Below are positions 55,784 through 64,000 of a DNA stretch of 64,000 bases, in pieces. Where the stretch lies: assembly GCF_900016645.1 (NCBI RefSeq), contig NZ_CDGJ01000005.1. One strand, given 5' to 3'. This stretch comes from Acididesulfobacillus acetoxydans. GTDB taxonomy: Bacteria; Bacillota; Desulfitobacteriia; Desulfitobacteriales; Desulfitobacteriaceae. The notes below the pieces were generated by a model. It was not told the DNA's origin. It was given only the letters and a program-made list of their open reading frames with translations, and made no database searches. The first letter of the stretch is position 1. Each line of letters begins with the position of its first letter. Made by a program: the position numbers and the translations under genes.

Positions 55784-57732
55784 CGACCGCCGACGTTTAC
55801 GGCTCGCCGTCTCCCGTTTTTGCCGGTTTTGCCGCTTTTACCGTTTTTGTCGGCTTTGGTGTTCGTGCTGTTCATGCCGTTTTGTGGTTTTATCAGGCAC
55901 TTTCTGCCGTACCCGATCAGATCCACCCGCCCCGCCAGACGCAGGGCCTCCTCCACCAAAGAATAGTTGGCCGGATTGCGGTACTGGATTAAGGCCCTCT
56001 GCCTGGCCTTTTCCCGGACCCCTTTCGGCACATACACTTTTTCCATTGTGCGCGGATCCAGGCCGGTGTAATACATACATGTCGATAAAGTCCCGGGGGT
56101 CGGGATAAAGTCCTGGACCTGTTCCGGATTGACACCCAGATCCCGGACAAATTCCGCCAACTCCACCGCCTCTTGCCAACCGCTCCCCGGGTGGGAAGAC
56201 ATAAGATAGGGTACAAGATACTGCTTCTTGCCCAAACCCTCATTCACCTGTTTGAACTCCCGCATAAACTCGGCGTAAACCTCGGGACCCGGCTTGCCCA
56301 TGCGCCTCAACACGGACGAGCTGACATGCTCGGGGGCTACTTTGAGCTGGCCGCTCACATGGTATTGACAAAGTTCGCGCAGAAAAGGGGTATTCTTATC
56401 GGCCAGCACCGCATCATAACGGATGCCCGAACGGACAAAGACCTTCTTCACACCCGGCAGGCTGCGCAGAGCCCGCAGGAGTTCCAAATATTCGCCGTGA
56501 TCCAGGTCAATCCGATCGCAAGGGGAAGGAAAGAGGCACTGGCGCCGGGCACAGGCGCCCCTTTTCAATTGGCCCGGGCAAGCCGGTCGCCTGAAGTTGG
56601 CGGTCGGTCCGCCGACATCGTGAATATAGCCCTTGAAACGGGGATTTGCCGTCAACCTCTTTGCCTCGCGCACAATGGACCGGACGCTCCGGCTCTGGAC
56701 GATGCGTCCCTGGTGAAAAGTCAGGGCGCAAAAAGAACAGGACCCGTAACAGCCCCGGGCGCTGACCAGACTGAACTCCACCTCTTGCAGCGCCGGCACC
56801 CCCTCCTGCCCGTATTGAGGATGATAAGTCCCAGTATAGGGGAGGGCGTAAATGTCGTCCATCTCACTCTGACTCAAGGGCTTCTGAGGCGGGTTTTGCC
56901 GGACCGCTTTGCGGTCCTGCCGATAAGGTTCAATCAAGGTCTTCCCCCGGAAAGGATCCTGCTGCCGGTACTGCTCCATAAAGGAATCCGCATAGCACCG
57001 TTTGGAAGCGGAAATATCCTCAAAAGAAGGCAGGACTAAGAGATCCCTGCGCTCAGGCCCGTTCCACTCCGAGGCCCGCTCCAAGACCGCGGTCCCCCTG
57101 AGGTCGAGAAGCTCACTAATCTCTTTCCCCGAATTCAACTCCCGGGCGATTTCCAAAATCGCGCGCTCCCCCATGCCGTAAACCAGGAGGTCTGCCTGAC
57201 TGTCCAACAAGATCGAGCGTCGCACCTTGTTACTCCAGTAGTCGTAATGGGCAAAGCGCCGCAAGGAAGCCTCGATCCCGCCGATAATCACCGGCACTCC
57301 GGGTAACGCCTCCCGCACGCGGTTAGAGTAGACAATCGTCGCCCGGTCCGGCCGCCGCCCGCTCACCCCACCGGGGGAATAAGCGTCGTTTGAGCGCCTT
57401 TTTTGGGCCGCAGTGTAATGGTTTACCAGAGAATCGAGATTCCCTCCGGTGATCAGACAGGCCAAGCGGGGGCGCCCCATGCTGCGGAAAACCTCCAGAT
57501 CCCTCCAGTCCGGTTGAGCCAGGACTCCGACCCGATAGCCATTGTTCTCCAAGCAACGCGAAATAATGGCCGCCCCAAAGCTGGGGTGGTCGACATAAGC
57601 GTCCCCGCTGACGAGGAGAAAATCGAGCTCTTCCCAGCCGCGCCCGTGCATGTCTTGGCGATTCACGGGCAAAAAGCGCGTTCTCTCCCGCGGGGACGTC
57701 TTTTCCTCTTTCGCTGCGCCCATCCCCTTCAT
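55642..57732 (-). CDS. YgiQ-family radical SAM protein
   Basis: About 696 residues from an ATG near 57732, placed directly after the yajQ stop. N-terminal domain of the family: LDFLLVSGDAYVDHPSFGAAIISRCLENNGYRVGVLAQPDW, then TIVYSNRVREALPGVPVIIGGIEASLRRFAHYDYW; the radical SAM motif is LVSARGCYGSCSFCALTFHQG (C-x3-C-x2-C); HVSSSVLRRMGKPGPEVY and LVPYLMSSHPG are further family boxes. The reaction of YgiQ proteins is unknown. The last 70 residues are a lysine/serine-rich disordered tail (NSTNTKADKNGKSGKTGKNGRR) encoded over the converging gene; family members usually stop earlier. Confidence 0.92.
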   Translation of the reverse strand: MKGMGAAKEEKTSPRERTRFLPVNRQDMHGRGWEELDFLLVSGDAYVDHPSFGAAIISRCLENNGYRVGVLAQPDWRDLEVFRSMGRPRLACLITGGNLDSLVNHYTAAQKRRSNDAYSPGGVSGRRPDRATIVYSNRVREALPGVPVIIGGIEASLRRFAHYDYWSNKVRRSILLDSQADLLVYGMGERAILEIARELNSGKEISELLDLRGTAVLERASEWNGPERRDLLVLPSFEDISASKRCYADSFMEQYRQQDPFRGKTLIEPYRQDRKAVRQNPPQKPLSQSEMDDIYALPYTGTYHPQYGQEGVPALQEVEFSLVSARGCYGSCSFCALTFHQGRIVQSRSVRSIVREAKRLTANPRFKGYIHDVGGPTANFRRPACPGQLKRGACARRQCLFPSPCDRIDLDHGEYLELLRALRSLPGVKKVFVRSGIRYDAVLADKNTPFLRELCQYHVSGQLKVAPEHVSSSVLRRMGKPGPEVYAEFMREFKQVNEGLGKKQYLVPYLMSSHPGSGWQEAVELAEFVRDLGVNPEQVQDFIPTPGTLSTCMYYTGLDPRTMEKVYVPKGVREKARQRALIQYRNPANYSLVEEALRLAGRVDLIGYGRKCLIKPQNGMNSTNTKADKNGKSGKTGKNGRRRAVNVGGRHPLTGPNSSRRASSTSSKASRASSFKKTPSGSPTAKAAKSRMGSSA

Positions 57733-57733
57733 C

Positions 57734-58225
57734 TTAGCGGTAGTTGACAAACTGCAGCTCAAGGCCCCAATCTTCTTGCTTAAGCAAAGCGATCACCGCT
57801 TGCAGGTCATCTTTATTCTTCCCGCTCACCCGAATTTGTTCCCCCTGAATGGAACTCGTAACCTTGATCTTACTGTCTTTGATCCGCTTGTTGATCTGTT
57901 TCGCTTTCTCAGGGGCAATGCCCTGGATCAACTTGACTTCCTGGCGCACCGTGTCACCGGCAGCTGCCTGCACCTTGCCGTACTCCAGAGCTTTCAGGGA
58001 AACTTGCCGTTTCACCAATTTCCCTTCCAAGATATCCACCACGTTGCGCAGTTTAAAATCATCATCCGAAATCAGCACCAGGCGATCTCCTTCCAGACTG
58101 AGCGACGATTTACTGTTCTTAAAATCAAAACGTTGTTCGATTTCCTTTTGGGCCTGATGGACGGCATTCGTCACCTCCTGCATGTCCACTTGAGAAACAA
58201 TGTCAAACGAAGCATCCTTAGCCAA
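57734..58225 (-). CDS. yajQ: YajQ-family nucleotide-binding protein
   Basis: A 163-residue protein matching YajQ throughout: DASFDIVSQVDMQEVTNAVHQAQKEIEQRFDFK near the start, LSLEGDRLVLISDDDFKLRNVVDILEGKLVKRQVSLKAL and a second KH-like half, GKNKDDLQAVIALLKQEDWGLELQFVNYR. YajQ proteins have two KH-like subdomains, bind tRNA/GTP in some species and act as c-di-GMP effectors in others; the role here is open. It ends directly before the radical SAM gene with about 2 bp to spare, so the two are one operon. Confidence 0.94.
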   Translation of the reverse strand: MAKDASFDIVSQVDMQEVTNAVHQAQKEIEQRFDFKNSKSSLSLEGDRLVLISDDDFKLRNVVDILEGKLVKRQVSLKALEYGKVQAAAGDTVRQEVKLIQGIAPEKAKQINKRIKDSKIKVTSSIQGEQIRVSGKNKDDLQAVIALLKQEDWGLELQFVNYR

Positions 58226-58252
58226 AATGCTATCCCCTTTCCCGGCCGGTTC

Positions 58253-59074
58253 TCAACCGTAGTGCGCTTTGTCAAAGATAATGCCGTTTACCACCTGCCC
58301 GCTGCCGCCCAGCGGGGGAACCGGTTTGCCATTGACCGTGATGGAAAGCCCGCCGGCATTGCCCACCGTCATTAGGTCAATTTTATCCGCGGCGGTGATT
58401 TCCTTGGTCGTACCCGCATGGAAGTACTGCTGAACGGGAGCCTGCCCGTCCACGTTGAATTCCATCCAGACGTCCTGGGTAAAAACCAGTTTGGCGGTCA
58501 CGCCGCTCGTGGGGGTTGTGGCCGCGGACGTCGCAGTGGACGCGGAACCCGGCGCAGTTCCTCCTGCGGCCGTGCCGCCCGCCTGGGCCGTGCCGGACGG
58601 TTTGGCCTGAGACGTCGGCGGATTCGTCTTCTTAACAGGTTTCTGGGGTTGGGGCGGGCTGGGGAGAGAGCTCGGCGTATACCCCGAATTGGCGGACGGA
58701 CCCGGGGTACGGGTCAACTGCGAAATCCCAATGACCGCAACGATGGCCAAAAGTGCCATCACACCCGCGACCGCCGGCCGGAACCACACCGGCCGCGACT
58801 TAAGCGGAGTCAGGGGACCTTCCAAGGCCGGAGGGGTCTGGGGCTGCACCGACATTTTATAAAGTCCTATTATTTCCTCCGGATCGAGGCCCAAATGGTT
58901 GGCATAGGTCCGCAAGAAACCTTTACTGTAAGCGGCTCCCGGTAGAATCGCATAGTTTTCTTCCTCAAGGGCTTGTAAATAACGCACCCGAATTTTCGTC
59001 GCCTCTTCGGCTTCCGGCAAAGTCCAGCCTTTGCTTTCCCTGGCTGTGCGCAAAATGTTCCCTTCGCCCGCCAT
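58253..59074 (-). CDS. rodZ: RodZ-like cell-shape protein (HTH, membrane anchor, DUF4115)
   Basis: A 273-residue protein: an N-terminal HTH_25 domain (LRTARESKGWTLPEAEEATKIRVRYLQALEEENYAILPGAAYSKGFLRTYANHLGLDPEEII), one membrane helix (PAVAGVMALLAIVAVIGISQL, about 118-140), a proline/threonine-rich linker (PPQPQKPVKKTNPPTSQAKPSGTAQ) and an external DUF4115 domain (VTAKLVFTQDVWMEFNVDGQAPVQQYF). RodZ links MreB to the elongation machinery. The position among ymfK, spoIIIE and pgsA is the usual Firmicute locus (ymfM). Confidence 0.92.
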   Translation of the reverse strand: MAGEGNILRTARESKGWTLPEAEEATKIRVRYLQALEEENYAILPGAAYSKGFLRTYANHLGLDPEEIIGLYKMSVQPQTPPALEGPLTPLKSRPVWFRPAVAGVMALLAIVAVIGISQLTRTPGPSANSGYTPSSLPSPPQPQKPVKKTNPPTSQAKPSGTAQAGGTAAGGTAPGSASTATSAATTPTSGVTAKLVFTQDVWMEFNVDGQAPVQQYFHAGTTKEITAADKIDLMTVGNAGGLSITVNGKPVPPLGGSGQVVNGIIFDKAHYG

Positions 59075-59092
59075 GAAGCAGCCCTCCTCCCG

Positions 59093-59857
59093 TTAACTTA
59101 AGTCAAATGCGGAAAAGCTGGTCGGTACCTCTTCCATTCTAATCTCATCACCGGGGTTGTGACGAATTTCGATCACAGAGTCAAATTTCACCCGCAAACG
59201 CCCGTCGCGCAGAAAAACGTCCGGATGCTCAATGACCTTCGGCGTGGACATCGGCATCACTTTTTCCAGCAGGCGCCAGTGACTGTCGCCGCCGCGGGAA
59301 GTGCTCGTGATACCGTCTATCAAGAATACACACTCCTGGGCGTCTTCCAGCACCTCTGTCCTCAGGGTCTGGCGGATGATTGTGGATGAAAGCAGAACCC
59401 AGCGCTTATTGGCATAAACACAGGCCGCAATGGCAGCCTCCGTTTTCCCCACCCTGGGCATCCCCCTCATGCCGATAATTTGCTGGCCGCCTTCAATTAA
59501 AGTATCCCCCAAAAAGTCCACCAAAACACCCAATTCTTCACGGATGAAGCGATAAGTCGGGGGATCGCTGGAGGCAAGACTAAGGCGCTTGCCGTGTCTC
59601 AAAGCGACGCGGTCCAACAAATTGGGCTCTCTCAGGGCCGTAACCCGAATCTGATCCACTTCGGACAAAGCCTTAGCCAGAGCCTCCACTTTCCGCGGTG
59701 AAGAAGCATCCAGGAGGAATCCCCTTCTCGTCTCTCCGATGCCGGCAACCGTAAGAATGTTCATCTCCAACATCCCAAGCAACGTGGTCACGGCCCCCAG
59801 CAAGCCCGGCTTATTCTGCTCGATTTCATATTCCAGATAAAGAAAATCCCGACTCAT
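59093..59857 (-). CDS. YmfK-like DUF3388 protein with N-terminal ACT-like domain
   Basis: About 254 residues from an ATG at 59857 that lies inside the mnmH 3' end; the ribosome site is weak (GG before ATG) so coupling to mnmH is likely. Residues 1-80 (FLYLEYEIEQNKPGLLGAVTTLLGMLEMNILTVAGIGETRRGFLLDAS) look like an ACT-type regulatory domain; the rest (DFLGDTLIEGGQQIIGMRGMPRVGKTEAAIAACVYANKRWVLLSSTIIRQTL) has a P-loop-like GMPRVGKTEA motif. B. subtilis YmfK next to ymfM is alike in size and position. Function unknown; it may be an ACT-gated NTPase. Confidence 0.8.
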   Translation of the reverse strand: MSRDFLYLEYEIEQNKPGLLGAVTTLLGMLEMNILTVAGIGETRRGFLLDASSPRKVEALAKALSEVDQIRVTALREPNLLDRVALRHGKRLSLASSDPPTYRFIREELGVLVDFLGDTLIEGGQQIIGMRGMPRVGKTEAAIAACVYANKRWVLLSSTIIRQTLRTEVLEDAQECVFLIDGITSTSRGGDSHWRLLEKVMPMSTPKVIEHPDVFLRDGRLRVKFDSVIEIRHNPGDEIRMEEVPTSFSAFDLS

Positions 59858-60884
59858 CCAAGTATTTGCCAAGGTAGTCTTCAAACTCCTTTACAGCAGT
59901 GCCCGGATCGTTATAATCCAAATTCAGCGCATACCCACGACTGGGTTCACTGGGGTAGGCATACAGAGGATCATAATATTCTTCCAACAAAAAACGCGTA
60001 AAATCGGTTGGGTCACGCCGGAGTAGTTGTTCCAATTCATCTACTCTCTGGTTACCCAAGATTTTCCGTAAACGCTGCAATCCCTCATGGATCTGGGCGA
60101 GCGCTCCGGGCGCGCGGGTATATTCCTCCGTCAATCGTCGTATCCGGTTATCCAGGCGATCGCAGACCAAAATCCGGACTCCCCCCTGCATAGCCCTGTA
60201 GAAACTCATAGGCAAATTGATTGACCCGATCCGTTTACTCTCACATTCGACAATAACATATCCCCGGTCTTGAAACAAGCGCAAATTCTCATAAAAACGC
60301 GCCTCAAAATCCTTTTGACTGGGTGGAGCACCCAAGCCGACGCCCCCGAAGACCGAACCGCGGTTATGGGCCAAGCCTTCCAGATCCACGATCGGGTGTC
60401 CCGCCTCGCCCAGGCGAGACAAAAGATCCGTTTTGCCGACCCCGGTATTCCCGCACAAAACGAAGACGAGCAGGGAAAACTCCCGAGCGAAAAACTCAAC
60501 CACCAAACGCCGGTAAGCTTTGTATCCTCCGCGCAGCCGGTAAACCGTAAGGCCCATCACGTCCAGCACTTGGGCCAACGCCTTGCTGCGCAAGCCACCC
60601 CGCCAGCAGAAAAGCACCAAAGGCCTCTCCCGAGCCAGTTGTCCGGCCTGGGCAACCAGGCGCGGAAGCTTGGGGCTGACCAGACGCAACCCCAATTCCC
60701 GCGCGGCTGCCGGTGAAACCCGGGTGTAAACTTTGCCCACTTCCTCCCGCTCCCGGTCATTCAACAAGGGCAGATTAACCGCTCCCGGGATCGTAGCGGC
60801 GGCAAATTCTCCTTCGGAACGGACATCTATTAAAGCCGGATCGGGTAAACCCGCCAGCTCCGTAACGCTCAGCTCGTGAATCAT
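59826..60884 (-). CDS. mnmH: tRNA 2-selenouridine/geranyl-2-thiouridine synthase
   Basis: About 352 residues from the ATG at 60884 with AAAGGAAAAGG before it. The rhodanese domain has the catalytic Cys in RPLVLFCWRGGLRSKALAQVL (about residue 92), and the P-loop is VFVLCGNTGVGKTDLLSRL (about 140-155), followed by FGGVGLGAPPSQKDFEARFYENLRLF. These two fused domains define SelU/MnmH. It exchanges the 2-thio group of the wobble uridine in certain tRNAs for selenium. No selD is in the window, so selenium use is unproven. It overlaps the ymfK-like gene by 32 bp. Confidence 0.94.
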   Translation of the reverse strand: MIHELSVTELAGLPDPALIDVRSEGEFAAATIPGAVNLPLLNDREREEVGKVYTRVSPAAARELGLRLVSPKLPRLVAQAGQLARERPLVLFCWRGGLRSKALAQVLDVMGLTVYRLRGGYKAYRRLVVEFFAREFSLLVFVLCGNTGVGKTDLLSRLGEAGHPIVDLEGLAHNRGSVFGGVGLGAPPSQKDFEARFYENLRLFQDRGYVIVECESKRIGSINLPMSFYRAMQGGVRILVCDRLDNRIRRLTEEYTRAPGALAQIHEGLQRLRKILGNQRVDELEQLLRRDPTDFTRFLLEEYYDPLYAYPSEPSRGYALNLDYNDPGTAVKEFEDYLGKYLDESGFSLSGI

Positions 60885-60925
60885 GCCTTTTCCTTTCAAC
60901 TGGTATATATTCGCCGCAGTGCAGT

Positions 60926-63334
60926 CTAAATCCTGCCGGAAACATCTGGTTTTTCCTCCGGCTCACCCTCATCCGAGCCAAATTTCTGCGCAAATTGGCC
61001 CCGTGTCAAGAGAACCTCCCGTGCTTTCGAACCTTCATAGCCCCCGACCACGCCCTTTTCCTCCAAGAGGTCCATCAGGCGAGCCGCCCGGGTGTAACCG
61101 ATCCTCAAGCGTCTTTGCAGCAGGGACACCGAGGCGTTGCCGCTCTCGATAAACAGTTCGGCGGCCTGATGAAACAGTTCGTCTCCCGGCTCTTCCGCTT
61201 TCGCACTCCCCAATTCCACGTTCGGAATCTCCTGATACTCGGGTTTTGCTTGGTTCTGCAGGAATCTGACGACATTTTCTACTTCCTTATCCGCCAGGAA
61301 GCAGCCCTGAACCCGCAAAGGCTTGCCCGCACCCATAGGATAGAAAAGCATATCCCCCCGGCCCAAGAGCTTTTCCGCCCCATTCATATCGATAATCGTA
61401 CGCGAGTCCGTTTGCGAGGAGACGGCAAAAGCTATCCTGGACGGGATATTGGCTTTGATCAGTCCCGTAATGACATCCACCGAAGGCCTCTGAGTTGCCA
61501 CAATCAGGTGAATGCCGGCTGCCCTGGCCATTTGCGCCAAACGGCAGATGGCATCCTCCACATCTCCGGGGGCGACCATCATCAGGTCGGACAGTTCGTC
61601 AATAATCACGACCACATAAGGAAGAGGCGGATGTTTGTCATCCGGTTCCTGTTGGCGCACATAATTATAGCGCACAATATCGCGCACCCCGTTGGCGGCA
61701 AAAAGTTCATAACGGGTTTCCATCTCCGTCACGATCCACTTGAGAGCGCCGGCGGCTTTGCGCGGATCCGTCACTACCGGAGCAATCAAATGCGGAATGC
61801 CGTTATAATTGGCCAACTCAACCATTTTCGGATCAACGAGCAGAAACTTAACCTCGTTGGGGCGGGCTTTAAATAAAATACTGTTGATCAAAGTATTGAT
61901 GCAGACCGATTTACCCGAACCCGTGGCCCCGGCAATCAAAAGGTGCGGCATCTTCGTGAGATCCGCGACGACGGGCATCCCCGTGATATCCTTACCCAGA
62001 ACCAGACTCAATTTGCTCAGCGCATCCTGAAAATCCGGAGCCTCCAGGACTTCTCGGAAATGAACCGTCGCAATTTCTTTGTTAGGAACTTCAATACCGA
62101 CCACGGACTTGCCCGGCACGGGTGCTTCAATCCGCACGTCCGATGCCGCCAGGCTGAGCGCTATGTCATCCGCCAGGTTCGTAATTCTGCTCACTTTGAT
62201 TCCCGGGGCGGGCTGGGCCTCATACCGGGTGATGGCCGGCCCTTGAGTCACATGTGTGACTTTAATCTTGACACCGAAACTGTCCAGAGTCTCCTCCAGG
62301 GTCTTGACGTTATCCGCCAGATCTTTGTTCAGCCGCGCGTTCTTCACCTTAATCGGTTGGTGCAAAAGAGCCGGCGATGGCAAGACATAGCCGGTGTCGC
62401 GCTCCGCCTGGCGGGAAATAGGCGTACCCGTCACTTTTCCCGGAGGCTTGATGCTTCCCTTGACCTTGGGGGATGCCGGTGCGGCGGGCAGCGTCCCCGC
62501 TGCCGGACCGCCGAGACCTTCCGCAACCGGTTGGGATTGCCCGAGAATCGGACTTTCCTCTGCCGCTTGTACTTCAGGCGTCCAGCCGCTGGTCCGGATC
62601 ACCACCGGAGTCTCGGACAGAGCCGGTTTTTGCCCTCGGATTTCCGCACCGCCGGCCGTTTTTCCCGGCTTGCGTTTGGCGGAGACCAAAGTCTTCTCCC
62701 CCACCTGGACCGGAGAACTTTCCCCTTTCGGTTCGCTCCGCAAAACAAAGACAAAATCGCTCATCTGATTCTTGAGCCAATCCGCCCCTTCTTTGAACAT
62801 TAAAGCGAGTTCACGCCCACCCTCAACCAGGGAATGATTCGTTACCAACAGGGCCCCCACCATCGCCCCGATGACCAGAACGATGTAACTTCCCGCGGTC
62901 CCGACCACCGTCTCCAGTGAGATGGCGACCAGGGCACCCAACAACCCGCCGCCATGTCCCCCTTTTCCCGCCTGCCACATCTCTGTCCTCGAAAACGTGG
63001 CCGCGCCGGGGATCTGCAACTGCAAAAAGCCTGCCAAGACCAGAAACAGAATAACTCCACCCACCACTCGCCAGTTCAAGGCGCGGGGGCGTTGATTCAT
63101 AACTGCCAAACCCCAAATTCCGACCATGATCGGGATAAAAACCCGCCCTCCGCCGGCAAACATGGTCAGAGCCCTGCTGATTTGCGCCCCGACAATGCCA
63201 TTGTGCCCCGAAAAGAGCGTCACCAACCCCAAGCAAGCCGCACCGACGATCAAGAGGCCCACCGCTTCGTTCCGTATAGATTCTTTTAACATCGCGCTTT
63301 TTTTGACACTTCGGTACCTGCGTTTTTTTGCCAC
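60926..63334 (-). CDS. spoIIIE: DNA translocase FtsK/SpoIIIE
   Basis: An 802-residue DNA pump. It has a GTG start with GGGAGG upstream; four to five N-terminal membrane helices (residues 20-180, such as LLIVGAACLGLVTLFSG, VVGGVILFLVLAGFL), a low-complexity linker (185-330), the alpha domain (HQPIKVKNARLNKDLADNVKTLEETLDSFGVKIKVTHV), the motor with Walker A LIAGATGSGKSVCINTLI and Walker B VVIIDELSDLMMVAPGDVED, and a winged-helix gamma domain (FIESGNASVSLLQRRLRIGYTRAARLMDLLEEKGVVGG) that reads KOPS/SRS sites. It clears the chromosome through the division septum, including the sporulation septum. Adjacent to tepA as in B. subtilis. Confidence 0.96.
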   Translation of the reverse strand: MAKKRRYRSVKKSAMLKESIRNEAVGLLIVGAACLGLVTLFSGHNGIVGAQISRALTMFAGGGRVFIPIMVGIWGLAVMNQRPRALNWRVVGGVILFLVLAGFLQLQIPGAATFSRTEMWQAGKGGHGGGLLGALVAISLETVVGTAGSYIVLVIGAMVGALLVTNHSLVEGGRELALMFKEGADWLKNQMSDFVFVLRSEPKGESSPVQVGEKTLVSAKRKPGKTAGGAEIRGQKPALSETPVVIRTSGWTPEVQAAEESPILGQSQPVAEGLGGPAAGTLPAAPASPKVKGSIKPPGKVTGTPISRQAERDTGYVLPSPALLHQPIKVKNARLNKDLADNVKTLEETLDSFGVKIKVTHVTQGPAITRYEAQPAPGIKVSRITNLADDIALSLAASDVRIEAPVPGKSVVGIEVPNKEIATVHFREVLEAPDFQDALSKLSLVLGKDITGMPVVADLTKMPHLLIAGATGSGKSVCINTLINSILFKARPNEVKFLLVDPKMVELANYNGIPHLIAPVVTDPRKAAGALKWIVTEMETRYELFAANGVRDIVRYNYVRQQEPDDKHPPLPYVVVIIDELSDLMMVAPGDVEDAICRLAQMARAAGIHLIVATQRPSVDVITGLIKANIPSRIAFAVSSQTDSRTIIDMNGAEKLLGRGDMLFYPMGAGKPLRVQGCFLADKEVENVVRFLQNQAKPEYQEIPNVELGSAKAEEPGDELFHQAAELFIESGNASVSLLQRRLRIGYTRAARLMDLLEEKGVVGGYEGSKAREVLLTRGQFAQKFGSDEGEPEEKPDVSGRI

Positions 63335-63496
63335 CGGTCAAGCCTCCCAGTCCCGCACTCTCTCGCCCAACCCGGGCAGCCGCCTATACATTTCCACAAA
63401 ACGAGTCTGATTTCCTTTAATCCTCTTCACAAAGATCAAAAAATGGTTACAATGAGCCCTATTGCCGGAAAGTACAGGGGATTTTCGCGGCAGCCG

Positions 63497-63520
63497 AAAA
63501 AAGCGGCTTACGCCGCTTTT
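63497..63520 (-). terminator. tepA terminator
   Basis: Nine-bp stem AAAAGCGGC / GCCGCTTTT with loop GTAA/TTAC; on the minus strand it ends in a T-rich arm (CTTTTTTC). It lies 43 bp after the tepA stop and separates it from spoIIIE. Confidence 0.85.
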
Positions 63521-63562
63521 CCTTTCGTGCCTGTGGTTTATCCTCATGCCTGTGGCTCATCC

Positions 63563-64000
63563 TCATGCCTTTGGCTTGTTATCCTCACTGCCTTCCGGAA
63601 TCATGTCCAACAGGGCCTTATAAGCCTCTTTAAGGCCGCCCACCGCCTGAATCAATCCGGTATCGACGGCCTCTTGGCCGACTAAAACCGTTCCGATGTC
63701 CTGAGCCAGTTCTCCGGTTTTGAACATCAGGTGCCTCAAGCCCTCTTCGTCAATCTTGGAATGACTGCAGATAAAACGAACCACTCGCTCCTGCATTTTT
63801 TGCAGGTACTCGAATTGCTGATGGCCGTTGATGACCAGGCCGGTGTAACGAATCGGGTGCACTGTCATGGTCGCGGTCGGGGCGATGAAACTCTTTTGAC
63901 AGCTCACGGCAATCGGAATACCGATACTGTGTCCCCCGCCCAGAACCAGGGAAACCGAAGGCTTGCTCAGGCTGCCAAGGAGTTCGGCGATAGCCAAGCC
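63563..64000 (-). CDS. tepA: TepA-type ClpP-fold serine protease, partial (N-terminus outside window)
   Basis: At least 145 residues of the C-terminal part are in the window; the frame continues off the right edge. AIAELLGSLSKPSVSLVLGGGHSIGIPIAVSCQKSFIAPTATMTVHPIRYTGLVI matches the translocation-enhancing protein TepA, a ClpP-class membrane-associated peptidase: the G-G-G-H-S-I-G motif holds the nucleophilic Ser and the following region the catalytic His. The family is involved in protein secretion and spore formation. Located upstream of spoIIIE on the same strand, as in B. subtilis (ymfB/tepA next to spoIIIE). Confidence 0.93.
   Translation of the reverse strand, partial: GLAIAELLGSLSKPSVSLVLGGGHSIGIPIAVSCQKSFIAPTATMTVHPIRYTGLVINGHQQFEYLQKMQERVVRFICSHSKIDEEGLRHLMFKTGELAQDIGTVLVGQEAVDTGLIQAVGGLKEAYKALLDMIPEGSEDNKPKA

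Overview
The window looks like a chromosome segment of a spore-forming, anaerobically respiring Firmicute, probably a Clostridia/Peptococcales-type organism related to Desulfitobacterium or Desulfosporosinus. This placement is inferred from gene content and order: spoVS, spoIIIE/ftsK, tepA, rny, ymdB, recA-recX, a sporulation-type squalene cyclase homologue and a polysulfide/thiosulfate-reductase-like operon, all in a moderately GC-rich genome. No 16S gene is present, so the assignment is tentative.

Positions 1-1320 hold the 3' end of an IS3-family transposase, a very structured DNA/RNA segment behind it, and an MNT/HEPN toxin-antitoxin pair whose HEPN toxin has lost its C-terminal half next to the IS end.

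Positions 1321-17472 are a roughly 16-kb integrative element inserted into the 3' end of a tRNA-Ala(CGC) gene. It is bounded by two 93-bp direct repeats, each with integrase arm-type repeats (TTGTGGTCA) on its inner side. It encodes a tyrosine integrase, an XRE repressor, a sigma-70-family factor, a serine resolvase, a terminase-small-subunit-like DNA-binding protein, a 971-residue tape-measure-like protein ending in a glucosaminidase domain, a string of small phage-type proteins, a split primase (CHC2 zinc protein plus DUF3987-like ATPase), a helix-turn-helix protein and an orphan cysteine-motif gene with its own promoter. I see no capsid, portal, large terminase or conjugation genes. Phage satellite or a new type of integrative element are therefore the leading readings. 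Distinctive DNA repeats fill its gaps: a 34-bp inverted repeat flanking a two-gene cassette, poly-GGTCTTTTT iterons, and a recurring 13-bp palindrome near gene starts.

Positions 17500-35975 are accessory and metabolic chromosome: a TPR membrane protein, a gene preceded by a 9-bp minisatellite, a squalene-hopene-cyclase-like protein, rnhA, a GNAT acetyltransferase, thpR, an NrfD/ferredoxin/molybdopterin oxidoreductase operon with a TorD chaperone and divergent LysR regulator, a DmpA-type peptidase, uppP, a TetR regulator and glycerate kinase. Several intergenic gaps here carry short tandem repeats (9, 11, 12, 14, 20 and 30 bp units).

Positions 35976-64000 are conserved core, almost all on the minus strand: guaB, an HD protein, an aminotransferase, PHP phosphoesterase, dipeptidase, spoVS, ymdB, rny, recX, recA (with a consensus promoter and LexA-type operator), a DEAD-box helicase, cinA, an FtsH-like protease with a membrane partner, pgsA, rimO, a YgiQ-type radical SAM protein, yajQ, a rodZ homologue, a ymfK homologue, mnmH, spoIIIE/ftsK and the 3' part of tepA. 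The order resembles the B. subtilis ymf-pgsA-cinA-recA-rny-ymdB neighbourhood, where DNA repair, RNA turnover, cell shape and sporulation genes sit together.
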